Origin: Pagrus major
Taxonomy: Eukaryota; Chordata; Actinopteri; Spariformes; Sparidae
Direction: 5' to 3'
Length of the DNA stretch: 64,000 bases
Assembly: GCF_040436345.1 (NCBI RefSeq)
Contig: NC_133233.1
Location: 9,314,381-9,378,380 of the forward strand
Shown: piece after piece, positions 12,801 through 22,109 of the stretch
How positions within the stretch are numbered: position 1 is the stretch's first letter
Layout: each line of letters starts with the position of its first letter
Translations under genes and position numbers: made by a program
Notes under the pieces: model-generated
The model's input: the letters and a program-made list of their open reading frames with translations, nothing else
Databases searched by the model: none
What the model was told of the DNA's origin: nothing

Positions 12801-14265
12801 CATTTCAGTGACTTGTTCAATGGTTTTATCCTGTCGTCTCTTTAACTCTATCAGAGCGATGTCAGCAGGAGATCGACCAGGTGTTGGAAAAGAAGGATCA
12901 TGCCAGTTACGATGATAGACACAACATGCCTTACATGCAGGTGATTTTTCTACACAACTTTGTGGTCTCCTTTCTTGCTTTATTGAAATGAGACTCGTCA
13001 GCATCTTCATGACAGGTTTTTATACAGTGTTTACACGTCTTGTCTGTTGCGGTTGAGCTCCTGTAAAGCCTGAATTATGACCTCCTCCCAAGTTTGATAA
13101 AAACTCATTTCTTTTACTGCAGGCTGTGATCCATGAAGTCCAAAGGATAGCCAACACCGTCCCTCTTAGTGTCTTCCACTGTACAACAAATGACACAGAG
13201 CTCATGGGATATTTCCTACCCAGGGTAAGTCTGTTACTAGACCTTCAGATTGTGCAATGAAGATCACTCATCATAACCAGATGCTAAAGGATTTGAATGA
13301 TTAGATCATTAGTATACCTTTATGGGTTTTCTTTTTGTGTAAATGCATGTCTTCATGTGTAACTAAATGCGTCATCAACGATTCATCAATTAATTGATTA
13401 GTGGATTAGCTGGGACAGATAATGAATCAATTATTTTGATAAATAAGCAGAAACACCCGTCATCCTCTGGTCCCAGACTGTCCAGTGTGACACTTTGCTG
13501 CTGTTTCATATCATTGTAAACTGAATATGTTTGAGTGTTGGCCTGGTTGTTGGGCATAACAAGACATTCGAAGATGCACCTTTGGCTTTGGGAAATTGTG
13601 ATGGAGAATATGAAAGAGAAGAAGAGAATTTAAAAGAGATTAAAGCAAAGAAGAAAAGAAAAGAAGTCAATAAATGAAAGGAAAGCAAAGGAAAGGACTC
13701 TGAAGCTAGTTGGTTATTCAATGATGAATCACTTTCATGAGGGTTGTTTCTTCGGTGAAGCATCAGATATCTAAATGTTTTATCCACGAGGGAAGTGCAT
13801 TGAACAACACGACATAAAAGCACCACTTGTGTTATTTTTCTCCTAAGGGTACATTGATCATCCAAAATCTGAACTCGGTGCTGAACGAGGAGGGACAGTG
13901 GAAATCCCCTCATGAGTTCAACCCTGAGAACTTCCTCAACAACCAGGGAGAGTTTGTTAAACCAGAAGCTTTCATGCCTTTCTCTGCAGGTATGGCAACC
14001 AAAAATCCTAACTTTCTATCTTCTATTGTTTTTAATAACATACATGACGTACTGATTGAAAATATCTCACGTCTCAGGTCCTCGTATGTGTCTCGGAGAG
14101 GGCCTGGCTCGTATGGAGCTCTTCCTCATCACGGTGACTCTGCTGAGGAAGTTCAAGTTCATCTGGCCTGAGGATGCAGGACCGCCGGACTACACCCCCG
14201 TCTATGGAGTCACTCTGTCCCCTAAACCTTACTGCATGAAGGTCCAACTCAGGGCGGAACAGTAA
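9851..14265 (+). CDS. Cytochrome P450, family 2, intact, 11 exons
   Basis: A haem-thiolate monooxygenase of 488 residues, expected in the ER membrane working with NADPH-P450 reductase. Exons: 9851-10012, 10478-10637, 10980-11132, 11222-11382, 12138-12206, 12387-12491, 12576-12714, 12855-12940, 13123-13224, 13848-13989, 14078-14265. All introns are GT-AG and the frame closes exactly. An N-terminal anchor (residues 3-20) precedes the PPGPAPLP hinge. Also present are W118-R122 (WREHR, C helix), AGTDTT at 293-298 (I helix), E350-R353 (ExxR), NPENF at about 404-408, and the haem loop FSAGPRMCLG at 424-433 with ligand Cys431. Exon lengths follow the CYP2 plan, except that canonical exons 5 and 7 are each split by an extra phase-0 intron. 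The substrate is unknown. The subfamily may be one of the fish-specific ones (CYP2X-like is a guess from memory), so no symbol is given. Confidence 0.93.
13375..13612. repeat. Degenerate fish repeat (ATTAATCGAT family) in the CYP2 intron before exon 10
   Basis: This segment carries words such as GTAAACTGAATATGTTTG and TTTGGCTTTGGGAAATTGTG, plus a stretch rich in ATTAATTGATTA. It resembles the copy at 48449-48695, which holds the same sort of modules in order. It lies inside the 623-bp intron 13225-13847 and does not disturb the splice sites. Confidence 0.5.
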
Positions 14266-14840
14266 CCAATCTTCAGTTAGACAGAAGTGTCCAGTAACTC
14301 CACAGTGAAAGACTTTTTACATTACATTACATTTTCTTAAATACACTGAATAATCCATTACATGCTTTGATAAATGATTAATATCAGGCAGACTGTGTGC
14401 CGTGCTGTGAATGTTTAATTTGGCAGTCTCGACCCTATAAAGCCGCCATCGTTCAGCCTGAATGAAAGAAAAGTATAGTTAATGGCTCCCTCAAGTGGAC
14501 CGAATTGGGTATTGCATTTAATAGGGTTTAATTATTTCTGTTTTTATTTCACGGGGCCTGGCAGAGCAAACTCATTCTGATATCCCCTGAACTGTGCAAT
14601 GTGGGCAGAGGTAACTGAAGCTGACCTCTAATACCATATCACATCTGACTTTCAGCACACTTTTTGCCTTTTTATTAATCTTTTAATTTAATCGTATTAA
14701 TGTAAAAATGACAGTATATTTAAGAAGGGATTTGTTGATGTCATGTAACCGAGTACATTCCTGCTGTGAGTCAGTCTGATATATATAAAACTAATGGTCA
14801 CTGACATGACTGAGCTAAATAGTTTCAAATAAATAATGTA
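14266..14840 (+). other. Probable CYP2 3' UTR
   Basis: Non-coding after the stop at 14263-14265. AATAAA at 14828-14833, followed by G/T-rich DNA, is the best poly(A) candidate and would give a 3' UTR of roughly 580 bases. Confidence 0.45.
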
Positions 14841-14977
14841 TTTAATTTAGAACATGCCCAGAGTTTGGTTATATTATGTGTGAATTTCATTTCACTTGAT
14901 ATAAAGTAACATATGACACACTGTCACAGTTTGCATTACATCATCCTGTAAGTAGAGCCACCTTCTTCTTATGATAC

Positions 14978-15190
14978 TCTCTAGAGATGCAACGATTAAT
15001 CGATCAAAATAAAAGTAAATTGCTTTGATAACTGAATAATCGTTTGAGTCATCTTATGAACAAAAATATCAAATCTGCTGGTTGCAGATTCTTAAATGTC
15101 AGGGTTTTCTTTGTCATTTATGATGACTGATAAAATAAATGTGTGATGAGCATTTTCCACATTTCCAACAATTCATTGTGATTGCATATT
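14978..15190. repeat. Partial fish repeat (ATTAATCGAT family)
   Basis: It begins TAGAGATGCAACGATTAATC (14982-15001), a terminal word whose reverse complement resembles the right end of the copy at 48449-48695 (CAGCTCTAGAG). The interior is diverged and the right limit is uncertain. Confidence 0.5.
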
Positions 15191-15229
15191 CATCGCTAAT
15201 GAAAATAAGACTGCTTATTGTCTGGTTGT

Positions 15230-15900
15230 TCTGATCCATATTCATTTATGGTCAGAACTTGACCTCACACCTGTTCTGGACGTGGCGTGCGGGCAGGTTT
15301 GTTGGACCGAGCGCTCGCCCGGTGTGAGCGTACTCGGAGGGAATCTGGGAAAACACTCAGCGCTCCAGATGAAAGAAGTTTCCCTTTTGTGTACATGTCA
15401 GTCAGTCAGTGAAGGACTGAGGGAACACAGTGTACTGCCGCTGTGAGTGTGTGTGTGTGTGCGTGTGTGTGTGTGTGTGAGAGAGAGTGTAAGTGGAGGT
15501 GGGGGGTCCTTGGGTTGGAAGAGGCAGCAGGGGTGCACTGTAAGGACTACTAAACCACAGAGGCATTGTTACCGTGCCAACGGGGAGCCAGCCGGCCCTT
15601 TATGCTGATATCTTTGTCGGGCTCGGTCATGCTAAAGTGGAGCATTTACTATTTAAAAAACTGCACGACTGATGACATTAATCTGCCATTTTATGTTTAT
15701 TTGACCTCAGCCATCTTCCTGAATGCACAAACCAAACTGTAGCTGCTTCAATGACGTCCAGGTCCCTCGGAAACTATAACCGTGAAGCCTGAGCGCTGAC
15801 CCCCTCTATTTTCCAACATCTGCCATATCTAATGGCCAGCTGGGAATAATGGGCCTGCGCTGGAGGTCAGGAGCTTCAACATTCATCTAAATGGGTCACA
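15230..15900. promoter_or_regulatory. Candidate conserved non-coding island between the CYP2 gene and fzd8
   Basis: Low-repeat sequence with unusually many CpGs around 15285-15360 and homeodomain- or CRE-like words around 15680-15860. A (TG)n microsatellite interrupts it at about 15447-15479. Called from composition only. Confidence 0.25.
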
Positions 15901-18390
15901 GAAACCTGAGGTCACTGTTATACTTTATGTATGGAAGAAAACACCCATGGAAACTCTGAGGTCTTACTGCCATTGTTCATCTTCCACTGACAAAAGACAC
16001 ATTTTATATTTAAGAAACCTAATGTACATATAATACATTTGGATGTACATACTAAGGTAGCAGTCTAACTGTAGAATACGTTTACATTTTATTCCTAATA
16101 TCATTTGTAAGTCCATGTTTTTGTAACTTGTGTCTTCACCCTAAGCACTAAATATGACCTGATATAGCTGTCAGCCATATTCTTTAATACCAAAACAGAT
16201 AATACAGTTCACAAAATGCTGTCCACCTCCTCATGCATCAAGAGATAAAATATAAAAACACAACCTTCTCCCAGGTGTATCATAAAGATCAATAGTATCA
16301 AAAGGCATGACCTGCCTATCACCCCTCTCCCCTCCTCTGTGTCTGCTTCTTCATCAAACGCCGCCATTAATATTTGATAGGCGACCATGTCAGAATGTTC
16401 CTCCTGGCTGCACAAATGAGGCTTTAACACCTGTATAGAGCGAGAGCGATCAGTAAAGAAGACGATTCAATCAGAGAGGCTGCGTGGATGATCATCTCCT
16501 GGATTCACGCCCGGGTGGATGGAGTTGTGTGTTTACGTTGGTTAGACCTCCGAACGGTCCTAAACTTTAACTTGTGTCATTAAATTCTCCCCAAAAAGTA
16601 GTGTTTAGTGTGATTGTTCAGCAGTATTACAGTCGCAGCCCGGTGATACCACCTAAAAACTGTTTGTATGTCTGTTATAGGCCACAGTCAAGAACAAGCC
16701 CTGACAAGATCAGATAAGTGGCATGTCCGTAAAATACTTCCTAATAAAAATAAACTATAAACTGAGACTATTACCAGTTAATTACCGAGCATCCTGAGAG
16801 CCCTGCCCCGTCTGTGTGAAGCTCCTCTTAATGACGCTCTCATACTTTCTCCTAAACTGCACTGGATTGTGTTGCTGAGCTCATTGAAAGAAACAGACTG
16901 TTGCCAGTTAATTACACTGTTTGCATAGTGGCCAAGCCAGGACATGCTGCTTTAAGTGCCCGGACAGATGGTTCTGTGGAGCTGAAGATGGGTCAGGGTG
17001 ATGTGTTTAGTGTGTTTGTGTGTGTGTTTAGCAGTGAATGTCACTTTTAAAATGTTTTCCGGACGGCCCTAAACTTTTATTTGTGTCATAAAATTCTCCT
17101 TAAAAAGTAGGACTTTGTGTAAAAGAAGCTGAAAGTCAGTTTTGGTTGTGATTGTTCAGTTCTGCAGTCAGAATTGTTGTGAAATAAGACATACAATTAT
17201 GTCTGCCAAAAATGCCCCTCGATGGGCCAGTAGTGTCCAACAGTCAAAAATATTCTGTTTACTATAATACGACAAACAAAAGCAGCAAACACTCACATCA
17301 GAAGTGCTAAAACAAGAGAACGTTTGTCATTTCTTCACTATTTTTGGCTGATACGATGGATCGATTATCAAAATAGCTGCTGATTACTTTCCCACCGATT
17401 GACCATAATCCATTAATCCACTAATTGTTTCGGCTCTTTCCATACAACAGTCGAGTGCTAACTAAGTGTTGTCACTGCGTTGCATTTCACAGCTCGGCTT
17501 ATAAAAAAAGTCACATTTTCTAACTGATAGAAAGTGTTTTTGATTTAGGAACAATCGTGCGAACATTTGATTGTTTTCATGCCAATTCAAACTTTTTCAT
17601 GCTGCTTATGAATTACTGAACCTTGTATCTGTACACACTTAAAGAGATGAAGACCGGAATAACATAATTCCTGGAATCTTCTAAATTGTGGAGCTGTGCA
17701 GTGCTGCTTCTACCACTAGGTGGGGCTGCACATTAATGTCCCTGCTGAGAGGCTGGTAGCTGCACTGACTGACTTGAGGTTTTTGAGGTAAACACCAGAA
17801 AAACAAGCTGCAAGACTGAGAGCAACCATGACTACTTGATGGAAATATAGCAGCAGCTTATCCGAAGGACAGGCAACAACATCTTAAAGCGCAGTGTTTC
17901 GCATTCTTATGTGACCGTCTCAGTAATTTTAATCTTACAACTAAACAATAACATGATTAAAACTCGCAAACCTGATCTTTACACCAACACTACAGCTACT
18001 GGGAGCTGCTGATGAGCTACGTGGAGGCAAAATCCTCAGGAAGCCGCTCTTCTGATCTTAAGAAAAGTACTTTTTTTTTTGTTATGACTTCTATCTTCAT
18101 TGCCTGGGTGTCTTTGCTGACAGCGCTGATGCAAGATTTATGTGTCTGATTTACACTCCCAACAGATGCACCACACTGAAAAGAAGCTTTTGGGGGGTTT
18201 TTGCATCTACAGTGTGAGTGTAAGGGAGTAAAGCATGAACAAAGCAGTCGCCACAAAGCCCACTGTCACCATTGACCAGCAAATCAAAGGCATTTCTACG
18301 TTGGGTTACAGTGTATCATCTTATGCCAGCGCATTGGGTTAATTGGGGACCAAACCAGATACATTTGTAGCAAAAAAAAATGCCTCGATT
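15901..18390. other. Intergenic DNA with a local duplicated segment and repeat remnants
   Basis: No gene seen. It holds two related copies of an unnamed segment (16549-16635 and 17055-17170), two exact copies of a 12-mer (16774 and 16904), and a fragment at 17336-17440 of the fish repeat rich in CGATTATC/CCGATTGA. The rest is AT-rich without features that I can name. Confidence 0.45.
16549..17170 (+). repeat. Pair of diverged direct repeats about 0.5 kb apart
   Basis: Copy A (16549-16635) and copy B (17055-17170) share, in order, CCTAAACTTT, TTGTGTCAT, AAATTCTCC, AAAAAGTAG and TGTGATTGTTCAG, with small differences and an insertion in copy B. This is either a local duplication or two members of an interspersed family not named here. 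Confidence 0.6.
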
Positions 18391-18394
18391 AGGG

Positions 18395-18980
18395 GGCCCT
18401 AAGATGTGAGATCATGTGAACAGACCACCTGTGGGGCTTTCATTGCTATTTCAATATCATTCATGTCAAGGCCCCTGCACTCGCTGACACAGCTTGAGCC
18501 CAAGGGAGAAGATGTTTCAATTCAGCCTCGGCGAAAAAACCAAACACAAGACACAGGGGCTCTGGCAGGTTTCAGCTCTGACAAACCCAGAAAGGCGAGA
18601 GGGGTTCCAAAAAAACGCTCTTTTCAATTGTGGGACATCCATCAAAGCATCCAAATGGGGACGTTTAGGGGGAACCTTGGCACATCAGACAGACACTCCT
18701 AATACACACCACCTTTATTCCAGGCTGTTAAAAAAGAAAGATCAAAGTTTCTGCAGATGAAAAGGGGCCTGTTCCCTGCATTTATACCCCCCCCCATTCA
18801 CCCACTCCCTCTTTTACTAAATTAAGAAAGCGGGCTTCGGCAGGCATGTGAAGAGGACTTAAACAATTATGGAGATGCTCCAACTCAACCCCTGCCTCTA
18901 ATTACCGGTCTCTGATGGTTAAAAGGGCTTCCTCTCAAAAACGCTGCTGCCATCTTAGACAAACGGTGACCACAAGGAAG
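18395..18980. promoter_or_regulatory. Candidate regulatory island just downstream of fzd8
   Basis: Low-repeat sequence beginning about 100 bases beyond the inferred fzd8 poly(A) site. It contains CATCAAAG (18640-18647), whose complement CTTTGATG is a good TCF/LEF-type word, and a TAATTACCGG homeodomain-like word near 18900. A C-run at about 18787-18794 is simple sequence. Enhancer function is inferred. Confidence 0.3.
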
Positions 18981-19059
18981 CCCCCTAACCTGCAACCGGG
19001 GGGCACAGCCCTGCCATCCTGTGCACGGGGGGGAAAAACACTGCAGAGTTACACAGAAG

Positions 19060-19674
19060 TTTGAGATTTATCAAATGTTTTATTGTCAAAATAAAGGTCA
19101 TATTTTGCTTTTTTTCTCACAAAAAGAGACATCTACACTTTGTACAAATTTACATTAGCTTATAAAGTTTTCTTTTATACACAAATGTACATGTTTTTAT
19201 ACATAACTCTTATATAAATACATTTGAAATTACAAAAAGAAAAGAAAATGAACGACCCGTAGAAATACTTGGGCACTATTAAGGCTTAATTTAAACCATC
19301 TTTGATGTGATTGAATTATACAACGTTTTCTGGCACTATGTAGATAAAATGGCAATAAAACCCCCCCCCCAGATGCTCTTTGTATGAAGCTAGTGACAGA
19401 AACTGTCTCTCTGCCTACAACAAGTAATGCCCAGTTTGCGTAACAGCATCAGTCTGTACCTCTAATACATATAAACAGGGGAGGAATTAACCTGTGTGAA
19501 TGCCAGGTACATTGTTTCAAACAGCTCTCCCCACAGAGGTGTGTGTGTGTGTGTGTGTGGGGAGGGCACCTCAGCAGCAGTTCATTACTATGTAAATTGC
19601 TTAAGACAAGGGAGTGATGGGTTATCTCCCGAACAATTAGCAGTCCTCGTAAGCTGCTTTTGTGTTGCTCTCAT
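19060..19674 (-). other. fzd8 3' UTR
   Basis: AT-rich, non-coding sequence immediately downstream (minus strand) of the fzd8 stop. AATAAA on the minus strand (TTTATT at 19079-19084 on +) is the likely poly(A) signal, giving a 3' UTR near 600 bases. It includes a (TG)n run at about 19539-19559. Confidence 0.5.
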
Positions 19675-21420
19675 TCAAACCTGGGACAATGGCATCTGCT
19701 TGGGGCAGGACACGGAGCTGGCCGTGCCCGACCTCCACGTGAGGCCGGTGCTCACGTCGCTGTACATGGAGCCGCTGGTGCCCTTACTGCCCCAGCAGCA
19801 CCTGGTGCAAAAAGTCCTCCAGGAGTCCAAAGTTTTCCCGGACCAGATCCACACTCCGGACGTGATGCCCACCAGAAGGCACATAAAGTACTTTAACATA
19901 AAAACTGCATAGTCCGGGCTCCTGCGGTCCCTCTCCAGTAAACAGTTGGAGCAGTTGTGCGTGATCTCCCAGCTCTGCCTGTTGTGCTGTTCGTAAAAGT
20001 AACAGGCGACTATGATGGTGGCTGGCACCGTGTAGAGCACCGTGAAGATGCCTATTCTGATCATCAGCTTCTCCAGTTTGTCAGTCTTGGTGCCGCCTTG
20101 TTTAATGACGCTGCGGATCCTGAACAGGGACACAAATCCGGCCAGGAGGAACATAGTGCCTATGAATAAATAAATCACCAAAGGGGCCAAAACGAAGCCC
20201 CGCAAGTTGTCCAGGTTCTGGTTCCCCACGTAGCAGATCCCGGCCACCGAGTCCCCGTCCACGGAGCTCAGCGCCAGCACCGCGATGGACTTCATGCTGG
20301 GGATGAGCCAGGCGGCCAGGTGGAAGTACTGGGAGTAACTGGCGATCGCCTCGTTGCCCCACTTCATCCCGGCCGCGAGGAACCAGGTCAGAGACAGGAT
20401 GACCCACCAGATGGAGCTGGCCATGCCGAAAAAGTAAATAAGGAGGAAGACCACGGTGCAGAGCGCGGGGCCGGTGGTGTCGTAGTGGATGTGCTCCATG
20501 TCAAACTCCCGGTTACACGCCACTTTCTCGTGCCCGGCGATCAACCTGACGATGTAGCCGATGGACACGAACATGTAACAAGCCGAGAGGAAGATGATGG
20601 GTCTCTCCGGGTACTTGAACCGCTCCATGTCGATGAGGAAAGTGGCGACGGTGGCAAAAGTTGACACGAAGCACAACACGGACCAAAGTCCTATCCAAAA
20701 CGCGGTGAAAGCCCTCTCGTCGTGCGTAAAATACGGGTTGTGGCACGGCATGGCGCAGTTGGGGATCTGACCCGTTTTGACGCGGTTGTAGAGCGGGTGT
20801 CGGTCCGTGTTCACCGGCACCATGGGCTCCAAACACTTGCACCCCGGCTCACACGGGGCAGCAGGCGGCTTGTATTTCCCCGGCGCGCCGGGCCGGCCGG
20901 GCTTGTTTTTAGGCGGATTGTAACCTTTCCCGGGATGGTTGGTGGGTTTGGAGAGGACAGGGGACACTGTGGTGGAGTCGGTTCTGTTGTAGTCCATGCA
21001 GAGAGTGTCGGGGTTGCCTTGCACCGGCAGCAGGTCACACTTCATCCTGTCCGGCCAGGGGAAGCCGTACTGCCTCATGAGAGGCGCACAGCCGGCCCGG
21101 GCTCTCTCACACACGCTCCGGCACGGCGGGAGAGGTTTTTTATAGTCCTCCAGGCAGATCGGGGTGTACATGCTGCACAAGAAGAACTTCAGGTCCGGCG
21201 AACACTGGATCTCGACCAGAGGCCAGAACTGGTGCACCTCCAGTCCCGCCTCGTCCTGCGTGTCGTGATTGAACTGGTTAGGCATGTAGGTGTAGTTGTA
21301 GCCGATCCCCTTGCACAGCGGCACGGCTATCTCCTGGCAGGTGATCTCCTTGGCCGTGGTGCAGCTGGATCGGGGCAGGAGAGCGAGCGAGAGGAGCAGG
21401 TAAATCCCAAACAGGTCCAT
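19675..21420 (-). CDS. fzd8: Frizzled-8 Wnt receptor, single exon
   Basis: A seven-pass receptor of 581 residues that binds Wnt ligands with LRP5/6 and signals through Dishevelled at the plasma membrane. The start at 21420 (ATG, minus strand) opens a clear signal peptide, about residues 1-22. The cysteine-rich Wnt-binding domain follows, roughly residues 26-150; it includes CKGIGYNYTYMPNQFNHDTQ with a glycosylation site at Asn42, and ends near LCMDYNRTD. A Pro/Lys/Gly linker precedes seven hydrophobic helices. The Dishevelled-binding KTLDSW motif sits at 529-534, and the C-terminus is PKQMPLSQV. YNYTYMPN and the tail favour FZD8 over its sister FZD5. It is intronless, as usual for this subgroup, and shorter than human FZD8 (694 residues as I recall). 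Whether this is the a or b teleost paralogue cannot be told. The frame stays open upstream to about 21801 but contains no other ATG. Confidence 0.96.
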   Translation of the reverse strand: MDLFGIYLLLSLALLPRSSCTTAKEITCQEIAVPLCKGIGYNYTYMPNQFNHDTQDEAGLEVHQFWPLVEIQCSPDLKFFLCSMYTPICLEDYKKPLPPCRSVCERARAGCAPLMRQYGFPWPDRMKCDLLPVQGNPDTLCMDYNRTDSTTVSPVLSKPTNHPGKGYNPPKNKPGRPGAPGKYKPPAAPCEPGCKCLEPMVPVNTDRHPLYNRVKTGQIPNCAMPCHNPYFTHDERAFTAFWIGLWSVLCFVSTFATVATFLIDMERFKYPERPIIFLSACYMFVSIGYIVRLIAGHEKVACNREFDMEHIHYDTTGPALCTVVFLLIYFFGMASSIWWVILSLTWFLAAGMKWGNEAIASYSQYFHLAAWLIPSMKSIAVLALSSVDGDSVAGICYVGNQNLDNLRGFVLAPLVIYLFIGTMFLLAGFVSLFRIRSVIKQGGTKTDKLEKLMIRIGIFTVLYTVPATIIVACYFYEQHNRQSWEITHNCSNCLLERDRRSPDYAVFMLKYFMCLLVGITSGVWIWSGKTLDSWRTFCTRCCWGSKGTSGSMYSDVSTGLTWRSGTASSVSCPKQMPLSQV

Positions 21421-21860
21421 CGCTCCGGCGCGTCGTGTCCCCCCTCCGTCTGCTCTGGTACCAACAGCGATAAATCCGTCTGCTTTCGCCTCCGGTCCGG
21501 TTAGATGTTGCGCAGCGAGCCCATCTCGCTTCTCTCGGGATCTTGCACGGAGTTGCAAGCAATGTGCAAGCCCGTGTTTACTTTCAGCTGAAGAGGAGGA
21601 GGAGGAGGAGGTGGAGGAGGAGGAGGAGAGAAAGCAGCCTTCAGGGCGGCGAGCAGCGGTCAAGATGGCTGAGAGGAGAATCCACCTTGTTCTGGAAACA
21701 GCTCTCAGTATCCTCACACAGTGTGTTGTTAAAAAAAACCCCAAAGTGCTGCAGTCCGATCGCCACAAGCAGGAAAATGTGGGCCTTCTTTCTTTCTTCA
21801 AAACACAGCGACTACATTCAGTCGGCTCGTCCCACCTCAGTCCCGGTTCCCATACAAATC
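21421..21860 (-). other. fzd8 5' UTR, GC-rich with a GGA/TCC tract
   Basis: Leader inferred from the TATA box at about 21890. A purine repeat (GGA on the + strand, about 21591-21633) gives a TCC-rich leader RNA. Three upstream ATGs occur on the minus strand: at 21524 (8-codon ORF including its stop), 21817 (ATG followed at once by TAG) and 21853 (12 codons including stop, close to the inferred start of transcription). Confidence 0.5.
21501..21524 (-). CDS. Short upstream ORF in the fzd8 leader
   Basis: Seven codons and a stop, reading MGSLRNI, ending 80 bases before the fzd8 ATG. The initiator has G at -3 and G at +4, a favourable context. If used, it would lower initiation at fzd8 or make it depend on reinitiation. 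Seen in sequence; translation is inferred. Confidence 0.4.
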   Translation of the reverse strand: MGSLRNI

Positions 21861-21885
21861 AACGGCTTGGCGACGACGCGGTGCC

Positions 21886-21935
21886 GATATATACCAGAGC
21901 GGCGCAAGCCACACCTCCAGAGCCGCTGGTCCAAT
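21886..21935 (-). promoter_or_regulatory. fzd8 core promoter: TATA box with upstream CCAAT-box word
   Basis: On the minus strand GGTATATATC (21886-21895) forms a TATA box. An ATTGG (CCAAT on +, 21931-21935) lies about 40 bases upstream, in a CpG-rich setting. A second CCAAT (+) is at 22101-22105. Transcription would start near 21860, about 440 bases before the coding start. Confidence 0.55.
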
Positions 21936-22109
21936 CACAGAGCGGCAGGGGAGGCACTTTGCAGCTGTCAGTCAAGTTTTTTTCCCCTCTTACAGAAAGA
22001 TGTTTTGTTATATAGCTTATGATCACACTAGTTTTGTCAGTGTCTGTGGCACCGGGATACAGGACGGTGATGTGGGAGAAGATGGAGCGTCTTTTCAGCT
22101 CCAATCACG

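Noticed and set aside
20722..21504. A 260-codon frame on the + strand
   Set aside because: Antisense shadow of fzd8, open because the gene is GC-rich.
21421..21801. N-terminal extension of fzd8 beginning at 21801
   Set aside because: The codon at 21801 is TTG, not ATG, and the signal peptide starts at the 21420 ATG.
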